A DNA stretch of 64,000 nucleotides, taken from positions 614,001 to 678,000 of the forward strand of contig NZ_AP021887.1 in assembly GCF_009731465.1 (NCBI RefSeq), written 5' to 3'. Under the pieces are notes generated by a model. That model saw only the letters and a list, made by a program, of their open reading frames with translations, was not told where the DNA came from and did not search any database. Source of the stretch: Streptococcus sp. 116-D4 (GTDB lineage: Bacteria; Bacillota; Bacilli; Lactobacillales; Streptococcaceae). How positions within the stretch are numbered: position 1 is the first letter of the stretch; each line of letters starts with the position of its first letter. Position numbers and translations under genes: made by a program. Of this stretch, positions 5,698 to 15,330 are shown piece by piece.

Positions 5698-8600
5698 ATG
5701 CAAAAAGGTAATTGGAACAAAAAAAGAGTGTATAGTATTCGAAAATTTTCAGTCGGTGCTTGCTCGGTGCTTATAGGGACATGTGCTCTATTATTAGGGG
5801 CGAGCGTTAGTCTATCTTCTTCGGTATATGCCAACGAAAATGCTGAAGAGATTGTGTCAACAAATAGGACTGAGCACCAGCCTGAAAATAAGGAAACTAC
5901 TGATTTTTCAAATGAACATAAAGTTGAAGGAGTTATATCTGAAAAATCCAGTGAGCAACCTGTTACATCTGAAAATGTATCTCTAAAGGAAAATGCGGAT
6001 GGTAGTGATGCTGTAGTAAAACCTCATGCAGATCAACCTTTGGTTTCAGTTGCTAATACTCAATCAGTTCCTTTAGTAGAAGGTAATGCTGAAGTTGAAA
6101 ACAAAACAGAAGAAACGAACAAGCCTGAGGATAGCAATAAGCTTGAAGAAACAAATAAGACTGAGGTAACGGATAAATCTGAAGATAAAAATAAACCTGA
6201 GGATAAGAAGGAATCTGAAGAAACAAATAAAGCAGAATCACAAGATCGTTCTGTTTCAAAAGATAAGCAAGAATTCAAATCTGCTACGAATGAAGTAGTT
6301 GATAAGTTAATTGAAGATAGAAATATTTCCTTCAACCAGAATTGGCATTTTAAACTAAATGCCAATGCAAAGGAAGCTGTAAAACCAGACGCAGATATTT
6401 CTTCATGGAAAAAAATGGATCTTCCTCATGACTGGAGTATTCATTTTGATTTTGACCATGACTCTCCAGCTCAAAACGAAGGCGGTCAATTGAACGGTGG
6501 AGATGGTTGGTATCGGAAAACCTTTAAATTAGACGAAAAGGACTTGAATAAAGATGTTCGTGTAACCTTTGATGGTGTTTACATGGATTCACAAGTGTTT
6601 GTCAATGGCCAACTAGTTGGTCACTATCCAAATGGTTACAATCAATTTTCATATGATATTAGTAACTATCTCCATAAAGATGGGCGAGAAAATGTCATTT
6701 CTGTTCATGCAGTTAATAAGCAACCGAGTAGTAGATGGTATTCAGGAAGTGGTATCTATCGAGACGTATCATTGCAGGTAACAGATAAGATTCATGTTGA
6801 AAAAAATGGAACAACTATTTTAACTCCAAAACTAGAGAGTCAACAAGGAGGAAAAGTTGAAACCCAAGTAAGCAGTAGAATTGTTAATACAGATAATAAA
6901 GACCATGAAATTGTAGCAGAGTATCAAATTTTTGAACGAGGTGGTAAAGCGGTTACAAAACTTGTTCGAACTGAGAGTAAAACTCTAAAAGCTAAGGAAA
7001 CCATTCATTTGGATTTAGCATTAGAGGTTGAAAAACCAAAATTGTGGACAGTGTCATCTGACAAACCTGCTTTATATGAGATGGTAACTCGTGTTTACAA
7101 AGATGGTCAGCTCGTAGATGCAAAGAAAGATTTATTTGGTTATCGCTACTATAACTGGACTCCCGACCAAGGGTTCTCTTTAAATGGTGAACATATCAAG
7201 TTCCACGGTGTTTCATTGCACCATGATCATGGAGCGCTAGGAGCAGAAGAAAACTATAAGGCAGAATATCGTCGTCTGAAACAAATGAAGGAAATGGGAG
7301 TGAATTCGATTCGTACGACTCACAACCCAGCAAGTCCTCAGACCTTACAGATTGCAGCTGAGCTCGGTTTGCTTGTTCAAGAAGAAGCATTTGATACTTG
7401 GTATGGAGGTAAGAAACCATACGACTATGGTCGTTTCTTTGAAAAAGATGCTACCCACCCTGAAGCAAGAAAGGGTGAAAAATGGTCCGACTACGATCTT
7501 CGAACAATGGTAGAAAGAGATAAAAATAATCCTGCTGTTGTCATGTGGTCTATTGGTAATGAAATCGGTGAAGCAGATGGGAAAGCCCATTCTCTTGCAA
7601 CTGTCAAACGCTTGGTAAAAGTGATTAAATCTGTTGATAATACACGTTATGTAACCATGGGAGCTGATAAATTCCGTTTCGGAGATGGAACTGGAGATCA
7701 TGAAAAGATCGCAGATGAACTGGATGCAGTTGGATTGAATTACTCGGAAGAAAATTATCAAACTCTTCATGCGAAACATCCTAAATGGCTCATTTATGGG
7801 TCAGAAACGTCTTCAGCAACTCGTACAAGGGGAAGTTATTTCCATCCAGAGAGTGAGTGGGTAGGAAGTAATCAATACTGGCGTAATTACGAACAATCCG
7901 ATTATGGTAATGATCGTGTTGGTTGGGGTAAAACTGCTACAGCATCATGGACTTTCGATAGAGATCATCCAGGATATGCTGGACAATTCATTTGGACAGG
8001 TACGGATTATATTGGAGAACCAACTCCATGGCACAATCAAAATAGTACGCCGGTAAAAAGTTCCTACTTTGGTATTGTTGATACCGCAGGGATGCCAAAA
8101 AATGACTATTATCTCTACCAAAGTCAGTGGGTTTCTGCTAAGAAAAAACCAATGGTTCATTTACTTCCTCACTGGAACTGGGAAAAGACTGAATTGGCAG
8201 ACAATGTTGCAGATGCTGAAAATCGAATCCCGGTTAGAGCCTATTCCAATGCTGCTAGTGTTGAGTTGTTTTTAAATAATGAGTCACTAGGTCTTAAAAA
8301 ATTCAACAAAAAACAAACTAGTGATGGTCGTACATACCAAGAAGGTGAAAATCCTCACGAACTATATTTGGAGTGGAAAGTTGCTTATAAACCAGGAACT
8401 TTAGAAGCAGTTGCTCGAGATGAGTCTGGTAAGGAAATTGCTCGAGATAAGATAGTGACTGCTGGTGAGCCTGCTGGTGTTCGTCTGGTTAAGGAAGAGA
8501 ACGCTATCGCTGCAGATGGAAAAGATTTGACTTATATCTATTATGAAATTGTAGATAGTAAGGGCAATGTTGTGCCAACTGCCAACAATCAAGTTCACTT

Positions 8601-11600
8601 CCAACTTCATGGACAAGGTCAATTGGTTGGTGTGGATAATGGTGAGCAAGCTAGTCGTGAACGTTATAAAGAACAAGCAGATGGTTCTTGGATTCGTAGA
8701 GCCTTTAATGGTAAAGGGGTAGCGATTGTTAAATCGACTGATCAAGCAGGTAAATTTACCCTTACAGCTTATTCAGGATTGTTGAAATCAGATCAAGTTA
8801 CGATTTTTACAGGTAAGTCAGACCAGTCAGAAAAAACTGTTTTAAGCACAGAAATACCAAAAGTACGTACAGTTTTAGGACAAAAACTTAAAATGCCTCA
8901 GACAGTGCCATTTGTATATAGTGATGGTAGTCGTGAAAAACGTCCTGTAACCTGGTCTCAAGCAGATGTTAGTCAAGCTGGAATTGTAACTGTAAAAGGT
9001 ATGTCTGATGGGCGTGAAGTTGAGGCTCGTGTTGAAGTACTTACAATTGCAAATGAACTTCCAGCTGTTAAACGCATCACACCTGGAACAGACTTGAGTT
9101 CTGTGGATAAACTTGTTTCACTTGTTTCAACAGATGGTCGTATTCACAATTATGAAGTTGAAAATTGGGAAATTTCACCAGAAGATAAAGAGAAGTTATC
9201 TACTCCGGGGGCACATATTCAGATGACTAGCCAATTAGGAGATAGAACCATCCACGCTACTTTGATAGTTGATGATGGTAAGGAATTGTCTCAAGTTACA
9301 CCAACTATAGCAGTAGCTGGTGAAAGTGTTACGGAACTTTCAAAAGAGCATCCTGTACATTATCACAAACTTTCTTATGGTGCAAAAATTCCAGAAGTCA
9401 GTGCTAGTGCTGAAAATGCCGATGTGAACGTGATTCAGGCAAATGAATCCAATGGAATGCGTGCTAGTATCTACATTCAGCCTAAAGATGGGGGACAGTT
9501 ACAAACCTATGCTGTTCAGTTCCTTGTTGATTCTCCACAAATTGAAAGTTTGAGTCTCAGAGTGGATCAAGCTGCTAGCCTCAAAGAAGATCAAACTGTT
9601 AAAGTGACAGTTTTAGCCCGTTATCAGGATGGAACTGAAGCTGTTTTACCAACTGATAAGGTGACTTTCTCAAGTCAAGGTGAGGGAGGAGTCTCTGTTA
9701 ATAAGGGAATGCTAGAGTTGCATAAACCAGGCAGTCTCACTTTACAAGCTCAATATGAAGGTGCAAAAGGAGAACTTCCTCTAACGATCGCAGCAAATAC
9801 TGAAGATAAAGTTGTTCAGACCATTCGCCCGGTTAGCCTTGTGACAGATTTGCACCAAACACCAAATCTTCCATCTACAGTAACAGTTGAGTACGATAAA
9901 GGATTTCCAAAAGTTCATAAGGTAGTTTGGGATTCGATTCCATCTGAAAAGTTAAATCAATATCATACTTTTGAAGTTCTTGGTAAGGTTGAAGGATTGA
10001 ATCAAGAAGCGCGTGCGACAGTGTCAGTAGAAGGAATTGTAAAAGTTGAAGATGTGAGCATCACAACACCAATTTCTGAGGCACCAACCTTGCCAGAAAG
10101 TGTCCGAACTTATTATTCAAATGGCCAAGTATCTTCAGCTAAGGTAGCTTGGGATACTATTGATGCAAGCCAGTATGCAAAAGAAGGAATCTTTACTGTA
10201 ACAGGTCATGTAGAAGGAACACAACTGACAACGAAATTACATGTTCGTGTATCGAGTCAGACAGAAATTGGGAAGAATATTTCAGATCAATGGACAGGTT
10301 CAGAATTACCACTTGCCTTTGCATCAGATTCTCATTCTTATGACCCAGTATCTAATGTAAATGATAAAGTGATTTCTTATGGTAACCAGCCTGCAAATCG
10401 TTGGTCAAACTGGAAACGTTCTGAAGAAGCCTCAGTAGGAGTGCTATTTGGAGATTCAGGTATTTTGACAAAACGTTCGGTTGATAATTTGAATGTAGCC
10501 TTTTATGAAGATAGTGGTGTAGGTGCTCCAAAATCTTACGTCATTGAGTATTATGTTGGTGAAAAAGCTCCAACTACACCGAAGAATCCTGGTTATGTAG
10601 AGGGTGAAAACCACGTATTTAATGACAGTAAAAATTGGAAACCAGTTACAAATCTTAAGGCTCCAGATCAGTTAAAAGCTGGAGGAATGAATCATTTCAG
10701 TTTTGACAAGGTGGATACCTACGCGGTACGTATTCGCATGACAAGAGCTGATGATAAACTTGGAACATCAATTACAGAATTACAAGTTTTCTCTAAAAAG
10801 GTAGCATCAGCTAAAGAGGCAACTACTAACATTAAGGTGGCTGGAAAAGATCTTCCTCACTTTAATCCAGACTTAACAGATTACTATTTAGACTATAGTG
10901 ATGGAAAAATTCCAGAAGTAACAGCTAGTATCACAAATAATGGACTTGCTACAGTGGTTCCTAGTGTGAAAGAGGGCGATCCTGTCCGTGTTATTGTGAA
11001 AGCAGAAAATGGCGATATTCTTGGAGAATACAACCTTCACTTTACAAAAGATAAAGATTTGTTGGCTCGTAAACCAATTGCTGCTGCCAAACAGTCTCAA
11101 TTGTTGCAATTAGGTCAACCTTTGGAATTGCCAAATAAGGTTCCAGTTTATTTCGCAGGTAAGAGCGGTTATGACGTAAAAGATTTGGCAGTTGAATGGG
11201 AAAAAGTCCCTGCTTCTACCTTAAACAAAGCTGGGGAATATACAATTAAAGGCCATGTAGTTGGTAGTGAAGTCCCAGTAGAATTATCTGTTCGAGTAAC
11301 GGACAAGGTCGGTAGATCTCTTTCTGATAATCCAGATTATCTTGCTACTCATAGTCAGGCTTTTGCTTCAGCTACTAATGATTTGGATGATAATTCGAAC
11401 GACCGTGTAGACTATTTAAATGATAATGACCGAAATCAAGACAACCGTTGGACAAACTGGTCCGCTAATCCATCCGCTAATCCAGAAGTATCAGTTGGTG
11501 TTATCTTTAAAAAGAATGGTAAAATTGTGGATAGAAAGATTTCACAAGCTAAACTAAACTTCTTTGCAGATAGTGGAACAGATGCCCCAGCTAAACTTGT

Positions 11601-12930
11601 ATTGGAACGATACATCGGTCCTGACTTTGATGTTCCGGTTTACTATTCAAACTACAGCTACGAAACAAATCATCCATTTAATAACCCTGATAATTGGGAA
11701 CTTGTTCCTTATTACGCAGACAAAGAAATTCAAGCTGGAGACGAGATCAATGTGACATTTAAACCTGTGACTACCAAAGCTATGAGATGGCGCATGGATC
11801 GAAAAGCAGATAAAAATGGGGTTGCTTTAACTGAATTAAGTTTCCGAGCACCAAGTGAACTTGCAAAAGAGAGCACAGAGGGAAGAATTTTAGTAGATGG
11901 TAAAGAGCTCCCTGACTTCTCTGAAAATCGTTTGGACTATGAATTGATTTATAAAGGGGAACGTCCAAAAATCACTGTGGAAGGGAAAGATCAAGTCACA
12001 TCTACAATTGTGGATAGTGGAAATGAAAATCTTCCTGTATTAGTCCGTCTGGTATCAGAGAGTGGTAAGAATGTCAAAGAATTCCGGATTAAATTGACTA
12101 AGGAAAAACCGATTTCTGAGAAGACAGTTGCTGCTGTACAAGAAGATCTTCCAAAACTCGAATTTGTTGAAAAAGATTTGGCCTACAAGACAGTTGAGAA
12201 AAAGGATTCAACGCTGTATCTAGGTGAAACTCGTGTAGAACAAGAAGGAAAAGTTGGTAAGGAACGTATCTTCACAGCGGTTAATCCTAGTGGAAGTAAG
12301 GAAGAAAAATTCCGTGAAGTAATACAGACTCCAACAGACCGCATCGTCTTGGTTGGAACCAAACCAGGAACCTCCCTTCCAGAAGATGGAGTGAAGAACT
12401 TAGTCCTTAACAGACCAGAACTTGTAATCGAAGAAGAAGCAATTGACTTCAAGGTTGAAGAACGTAAGTCTGACAAGTTATATCTAGGTGAAACTCGTAT
12501 CCTCCAAGAAGGAAGACAAGGTATTCGTGTTCACTTGATTGAAGTAGAAAATGGCAAGCGAACTGAGAAAGAAAGCTATGATAAAGTGATGGCTGAAGAC
12601 CGTATCGTAGAGGTTGGTACAGCTATAAAAGATACAAAATCAGCTCCTCAAGAACAGCTTAAAGCAACTTCTAAAGAAACTAGTAAGTCTGTGCTACAAG
12701 ATCAAGAAGTTCAAAAACCAGAATCTCAAGAATCTACAAAACAACAAGTAGAAACTGAGAAAATGGATGAAAAACAAGTGAGCTCACGTTCAGTTGAAGC
12801 CCAGCAAGATGAAAAGAATCACTTGCCAAACACTGGAACAGAGGCAGAACAGGCAGCAGTAGCAGCAGGTTTAGCTCTTCTAGGTTTGAGTGCAGGCTTA
12901 GTAGCCACTAAAGGAAAAAAAGAAGATTAG
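5698..12930 (+). CDS. bgaA: Cell-wall-anchored beta-galactosidase BgaA
   Basis: Surface exo-beta-galactosidase of 2410 aa that removes terminal galactose from host glycans and also acts as an adhesin. Order of parts: YSIRK-type signal (about 1-45), acidic low-complexity region with TNK/SED repeats (about 46-195), and GH2 sugar-binding, Ig-like and TIM-barrel domains (about 200-790). The acid/base Glu622 is in WSIGNEIGE and the nucleophile Glu703 in YGSETSSATR; the 81-residue spacing equals that of the pneumococcal enzyme. Ig-like modules follow, then two CBM71-type galactose-binding modules (about 1526 and 1874), two G5-like modules (about 2148-2310), and the sortase signal LPNTG (2376-2380) with membrane anchor. 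It is longer than pneumococcal BgaA as I recall it (about 2230 aa). Transcribed alone, with cre site and terminator. Confidence 0.95.
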   Translation: MQKGNWNKKRVYSIRKFSVGACSVLIGTCALLLGASVSLSSSVYANENAEEIVSTNRTEHQPENKETTDFSNEHKVEGVISEKSSEQPVTSENVSLKENADGSDAVVKPHADQPLVSVANTQSVPLVEGNAEVENKTEETNKPEDSNKLEETNKTEVTDKSEDKNKPEDKKESEETNKAESQDRSVSKDKQEFKSATNEVVDKLIEDRNISFNQNWHFKLNANAKEAVKPDADISSWKKMDLPHDWSIHFDFDHDSPAQNEGGQLNGGDGWYRKTFKLDEKDLNKDVRVTFDGVYMDSQVFVNGQLVGHYPNGYNQFSYDISNYLHKDGRENVISVHAVNKQPSSRWYSGSGIYRDVSLQVTDKIHVEKNGTTILTPKLESQQGGKVETQVSSRIVNTDNKDHEIVAEYQIFERGGKAVTKLVRTESKTLKAKETIHLDLALEVEKPKLWTVSSDKPALYEMVTRVYKDGQLVDAKKDLFGYRYYNWTPDQGFSLNGEHIKFHGVSLHHDHGALGAEENYKAEYRRLKQMKEMGVNSIRTTHNPASPQTLQIAAELGLLVQEEAFDTWYGGKKPYDYGRFFEKDATHPEARKGEKWSDYDLRTMVERDKNNPAVVMWSIGNEIGEADGKAHSLATVKRLVKVIKSVDNTRYVTMGADKFRFGDGTGDHEKIADELDAVGLNYSEENYQTLHAKHPKWLIYGSETSSATRTRGSYFHPESEWVGSNQYWRNYEQSDYGNDRVGWGKTATASWTFDRDHPGYAGQFIWTGTDYIGEPTPWHNQNSTPVKSSYFGIVDTAGMPKNDYYLYQSQWVSAKKKPMVHLLPHWNWEKTELADNVADAENRIPVRAYSNAASVELFLNNESLGLKKFNKKQTSDGRTYQEGENPHELYLEWKVAYKPGTLEAVARDESGKEIARDKIVTAGEPAGVRLVKEENAIAADGKDLTYIYYEIVDSKGNVVPTANNQVHFQLHGQGQLVGVDNGEQASRERYKEQADGSWIRRAFNGKGVAIVKSTDQAGKFTLTAYSGLLKSDQVTIFTGKSDQSEKTVLSTEIPKVRTVLGQKLKMPQTVPFVYSDGSREKRPVTWSQADVSQAGIVTVKGMSDGREVEARVEVLTIANELPAVKRITPGTDLSSVDKLVSLVSTDGRIHNYEVENWEISPEDKEKLSTPGAHIQMTSQLGDRTIHATLIVDDGKELSQVTPTIAVAGESVTELSKEHPVHYHKLSYGAKIPEVSASAENADVNVIQANESNGMRASIYIQPKDGGQLQTYAVQFLVDSPQIESLSLRVDQAASLKEDQTVKVTVLARYQDGTEAVLPTDKVTFSSQGEGGVSVNKGMLELHKPGSLTLQAQYEGAKGELPLTIAANTEDKVVQTIRPVSLVTDLHQTPNLPSTVTVEYDKGFPKVHKVVWDSIPSEKLNQYHTFEVLGKVEGLNQEARATVSVEGIVKVEDVSITTPISEAPTLPESVRTYYSNGQVSSAKVAWDTIDASQYAKEGIFTVTGHVEGTQLTTKLHVRVSSQTEIGKNISDQWTGSELPLAFASDSHSYDPVSNVNDKVISYGNQPANRWSNWKRSEEASVGVLFGDSGILTKRSVDNLNVAFYEDSGVGAPKSYVIEYYVGEKAPTTPKNPGYVEGENHVFNDSKNWKPVTNLKAPDQLKAGGMNHFSFDKVDTYAVRIRMTRADDKLGTSITELQVFSKKVASAKEATTNIKVAGKDLPHFNPDLTDYYLDYSDGKIPEVTASITNNGLATVVPSVKEGDPVRVIVKAENGDILGEYNLHFTKDKDLLARKPIAAAKQSQLLQLGQPLELPNKVPVYFAGKSGYDVKDLAVEWEKVPASTLNKAGEYTIKGHVVGSEVPVELSVRVTDKVGRSLSDNPDYLATHSQAFASATNDLDDNSNDRVDYLNDNDRNQDNRWTNWSANPSANPEVSVGVIFKKNGKIVDRKISQAKLNFFADSGTDAPAKLVLERYIGPDFDVPVYYSNYSYETNHPFNNPDNWELVPYYADKEIQAGDEINVTFKPVTTKAMRWRMDRKADKNGVALTELSFRAPSELAKESTEGRILVDGKELPDFSENRLDYELIYKGERPKITVEGKDQVTSTIVDSGNENLPVLVRLVSESGKNVKEFRIKLTKEKPISEKTVAAVQEDLPKLEFVEKDLAYKTVEKKDSTLYLGETRVEQEGKVGKERIFTAVNPSGSKEEKFREVIQTPTDRIVLVGTKPGTSLPEDGVKNLVLNRPELVIEEEAIDFKVEERKSDKLYLGETRILQEGRQGIRVHLIEVENGKRTEKESYDKVMAEDRIVEVGTAIKDTKSAPQEQLKATSKETSKSVLQDQEVQKPESQESTKQQVETEKMDEKQVSSRSVEAQQDEKNHLPNTGTEAEQAAVAAGLALLGLSAGLVATKGKKED

Positions 12931-13005
12931 AGATCTTTAAAAACTGATTTGTTTTGATGAAAGTTAAAACAATGTATTGAGGCTGAAAAAAAGTCTTTAA
13001 AATTA

Positions 13006-13054
13006 CAAAACGCATAATATCAGGTGTTGAAAAACTTTGATATTATGCGTTTTA
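13006..13054. terminator. Bidirectional terminator (ACAAAACGCATA-type hairpin)
   Basis: ACAAAACGCATAATATCA pairs perfectly with TGATATTATGCGTTTT. It lies between convergent genes and has A/T runs on both sides, so it can stop transcription from either side. A near-identical hairpin occurs at 18406-18456. Confidence 0.85.
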
Positions 13055-13091
13055 TTGTGGAAATAGTTACTTCCTTTTCGTTGAGTATAAA

Positions 13092-13120
13092 AATCCCTAG
13101 GCCTTAACTTTCTAGGGATT
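13092..13120 (-). terminator. Terminator of the DUF3397 gene
   Basis: Perfect 9-bp stem AATCCCTAG / CTAGGGATT with an 11-nt loop. On the minus strand it is followed by TTTTTAT. Confidence 0.8.
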
Positions 13121-13123
13121 CGA

Positions 13124-13483
13124 CTATTTCATTAAGAACAATTCAACAATCATCTCGATATACATGACAAGGGTTAATAAGAATCCTGCACGCCAGAAGA
13201 ATTTGATGAATTTAGGATAGTAAAAGCTGCGTTTTTTCAAAAGGAAGAAAAAAACGAGAACTATGGCTAGGAGTGAGAGGGCTAGTCCCAGTCTAGGGAG
13301 AAAATTATGGGTAAAGGTTTTAGCTGTAATAAGGTAATACTCAAATACCAAAATTGGAAAAGCCAAATCCGCGAAGTTTCGTCCTAGTTTTTTTAATCTA
13401 AAAAGTTTGGTTATGATAATGCAGACGACTAAGGTCAGTATCAATAATAAAATAGATGCTAATTTCATTAAAATCATATCCAT
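13124..13483 (-). CDS. DUF3397-family membrane protein
   Basis: Up to 119 aa with four predicted membrane spans, basic residues clustered after span one (KLFRLKKLGRN) and between spans three and four (LLKKRSFYYPKF). It fits the DUF3397 family of small Firmicute membrane proteins, whose function is unknown. The first ATG (13483) directly abuts a TACAAT -10 box, so the true start may be ATG 13477 (leaderless) or ATG 13468. Convergent with bgaA and divergent from the radical SAM gene. Confidence 0.8.
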   Translation of the reverse strand: MDMILMKLASILLLILTLVVCIIITKLFRLKKLGRNFADLAFPILVFEYYLITAKTFTHNFLPRLGLALSLLAIVLVFFFLLKKRSFYYPKFIKFFWRAGFLLTLVMYIEMIVELFLMK

Positions 13484-13547
13484 ATTGTATCATAAAAAAT
13501 GGCTAATGGAAACGAGAAATAGAGGAATTTATAGGAAAGTCAGGCTT

Positions 13548-13576
13548 TTGAGATTGTGGATGTTTTTTGTTATAAT
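13548..13576 (+). promoter_or_regulatory. Promoter giving a leaderless mRNA for the radical SAM gene
   Basis: TTGAGA (13548-13553), 17-nt spacer, TATAAT (13571-13576). The ATG at 13584 is 8 nt past the -10 box, so transcription should start at or next to the start codon. Confidence 0.75.
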
Positions 13577-13583
13577 GAAAGTT

Positions 13584-14531
13584 ATGAAATCTTATAATAC
13601 CTTGAATGACTATTATCGAAAACTCTTTGGAGAAAAGACCTTTAAAGTCCCTATTGATGCGGGGTTTGACTGTCCAAATCGTGATGGGACTGTGGCTCAT
13701 GGAGGTTGTACTTTTTGCACGGTTTCAGGTTCTGGAGATGCTATCGTAGCACCGGATGCGCCTATCCGTGAGCAATTTTATAAGGAAATTGACTTCATGC
13801 ACCGCAAGTGGCCAGATGTGCAGAAGTATCTGGTGTATTTTCAAAATTTTACCAACACCCATGAAAAGGTGGAAGTCATCCAAGAGCGCTATGAGCAGGC
13901 TATCAATGAGCCAGGTGTAGTAGGCATCAATATCGGAACACGGCCAGACTGTCTGCCAGACGAAACCATTGAATATTTGGCTGAGTTGTCGGAGCGCATG
14001 CATGTGACGGTTGAATTGGGCTTGCAGACTACTTATGAAACAACCTCTGACCTGATTAATCGTGCCCACTCCTATGAATTGTATGTAGAAACGGTCAAGC
14101 GTTTGAGAAAGTATCCCAAGATTGAGATTGTTTCCCATTTGATCAATGGTTTGCCTGGTGAGACTCATGAGATGATGATTGAAAATGTCCGTCGCTGTGT
14201 TACGGATAATGATATTCAAGGGATTAAACTGCACTTGCTTCACCTTATGACCAATACACGGATGCAGCGAGATTACCACGAAGGACGCTTGCAATTGATG
14301 AGTCAGGACGAATATGTCAAGGTCATCTGCGACCAATTGGAAATCATTCCCAAACATATCGTCATCCATCGAATCACAGGAGATGCACCTAGAGATATGC
14401 TGATTGGTCCTATGTGGAGCCTCAATAAATGGGAAGTTCTCAACAGCATTGAGATGGAGATGCGACGTCGTGGAAGTGTTCAAGGATGCAAGGCTGTAAA
14501 ACAGGAGTTTGAAAATGAAAAGACCACTTGA
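13584..14531 (+). CDS. TIGR01212-family radical SAM protein (YtqA-like)
   Basis: Iron-sulphur, S-adenosylmethionine-dependent enzyme of 315 aa. Cys30, Cys42 and Cys45 in DCPNRDGTVAHGGCTFC are the cluster ligands, followed by a TIM-barrel core with TRPDCLPDETIEYL and ELGLQTTYETT. It is related to Elp3-type radical SAM enzymes; the substrate is probably an RNA base but is not known from sequence. I chose ATG 13584 because earlier in-frame starts lie within or upstream of the -10 box. It overlaps the following methyltransferase by 17 nt, the usual ytqA-ytqB pairing. Confidence 0.88.
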   Translation: MKSYNTLNDYYRKLFGEKTFKVPIDAGFDCPNRDGTVAHGGCTFCTVSGSGDAIVAPDAPIREQFYKEIDFMHRKWPDVQKYLVYFQNFTNTHEKVEVIQERYEQAINEPGVVGINIGTRPDCLPDETIEYLAELSERMHVTVELGLQTTYETTSDLINRAHSYELYVETVKRLRKYPKIEIVSHLINGLPGETHEMMIENVRRCVTDNDIQGIKLHLLHLMTNTRMQRDYHEGRLQLMSQDEYVKVICDQLEIIPKHIVIHRITGDAPRDMLIGPMWSLNKWEVLNSIEMEMRRRGSVQGCKAVKQEFENEKTT

Positions 14532-15072
14532 GATGGCACATGATTTTTTGGCTGAGGTAGTAACTCAGGACGATATCGTAGTAGATGCGACTATGGGAAA
14601 TGGTCATGACACGCTTTTTCTAGCCAAGCTAGCCAAGCAAGTCTATGCTTTTGATATTCAGGAGCAAGCCTTGGAAAAGACCCAAGAGCGTTTGCAACAG
14701 GCTGGCCTGACAAATGCCCAGTTACTCTTGCAAGGCCATGAGACACTGGACCAGTTTGTGACTGAAGCCAAGGCAGGGATTTTTAATCTGGGTTATCTGC
14801 CTTCTGCTGATAAGTCTGTCATTACCCAACCTCAGACTACTATCGAAGCCTTAGAAAAGCTGTGTCATTTGCTTGTCAAAGGAGGACGGATTGCCATCAT
14901 GATCTACTATGGTCATGATGGAGGCGACCTCGAGAAAGATGCTGTCTTGGAGTTTGTTAGCCAGTTGAACCAACAAGAGTACACAGCTGCCATTTACCGA
15001 ACTGTAAACCAAGTTAACAACCCACCATTTTTAGTGATGATTGAAAAATTAGAGAGATATAGACATGGATAA
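14515..15072 (+). CDS. YtqB-like class I SAM methyltransferase
   Basis: An rRNA methylase-family protein (PF06962) of 185 aa with the SAM-binding motif VDATMGNGHDTLFLA near residues 26-40, the acidic residue of strand two in VYAFDIQE, and NLGYLPSADK as the catalytic-loop equivalent. The start ATG 14515 follows AGGAG (14503-14507) inside the end of the radical SAM gene. Coupled translation and the conserved pairing suggest both act on the same RNA, probably tRNA; that is inference. Confidence 0.85.
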   Translation: MKRPLEMAHDFLAEVVTQDDIVVDATMGNGHDTLFLAKLAKQVYAFDIQEQALEKTQERLQQAGLTNAQLLLQGHETLDQFVTEAKAGIFNLGYLPSADKSVITQPQTTIEALEKLCHLLVKGGRIAIMIYYGHDGGDLEKDAVLEFVSQLNQQEYTAAIYRTVNQVNNPPFLVMIEKLERYRHG

Positions 15073-15319
15073 ACAATACTTACGTGAAAAGCTGGATGCT
15101 ATGCGCCAGAATTTCGTTGAATCACCCCACCACGAACGAGCAGTGGATGCGCTAGATCAGGCTCATATGAGTAAAAAAATGCTTAAAATCAAGAAAAAAT
15201 TAGTTGCTCTTGAAATGGAACGGTGTCAGAAAAAAATTGAGCACAAAGACTGTTCCAAGATTGACCAAAAAATCAAAGAGCAGAAGGAGATATTTGAATC
15301 CTGCTGTAAAAAAGATTAA
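15065..15319 (+). CDS. Small charged conserved protein, function unknown
   Basis: An 84-aa helical, lysine/glutamate-rich protein (MDKQYLREKLDAMRQNF...) with no membrane segment and three cysteines near the C-terminus (KDCSK and ESCCKKD). It starts 8 nt inside the methyltransferase gene and ends 11 nt before the antiporter start, so it belongs to the same operon. I do not recognise a domain. The tail resembles a metal- or zinc-binding end, but this is unproven. Confidence 0.75.
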   Translation: MDKQYLREKLDAMRQNFVESPHHERAVDALDQAHMSKKMLKIKKKLVALEMERCQKKIEHKDCSKIDQKIKEQKEIFESCCKKD

Positions 15320-15330
15320 GGAGGACATGT

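Noticed and set aside
7345..7779. 144-codon minus-strand frame in bgaA
   Set aside because: Shadow of the GH2 catalytic domain.
13725..14483. 252-codon frame on the minus strand
   Set aside because: Antisense to the radical SAM gene, whose family motifs are unmistakable; no ribosome site or family resemblance.
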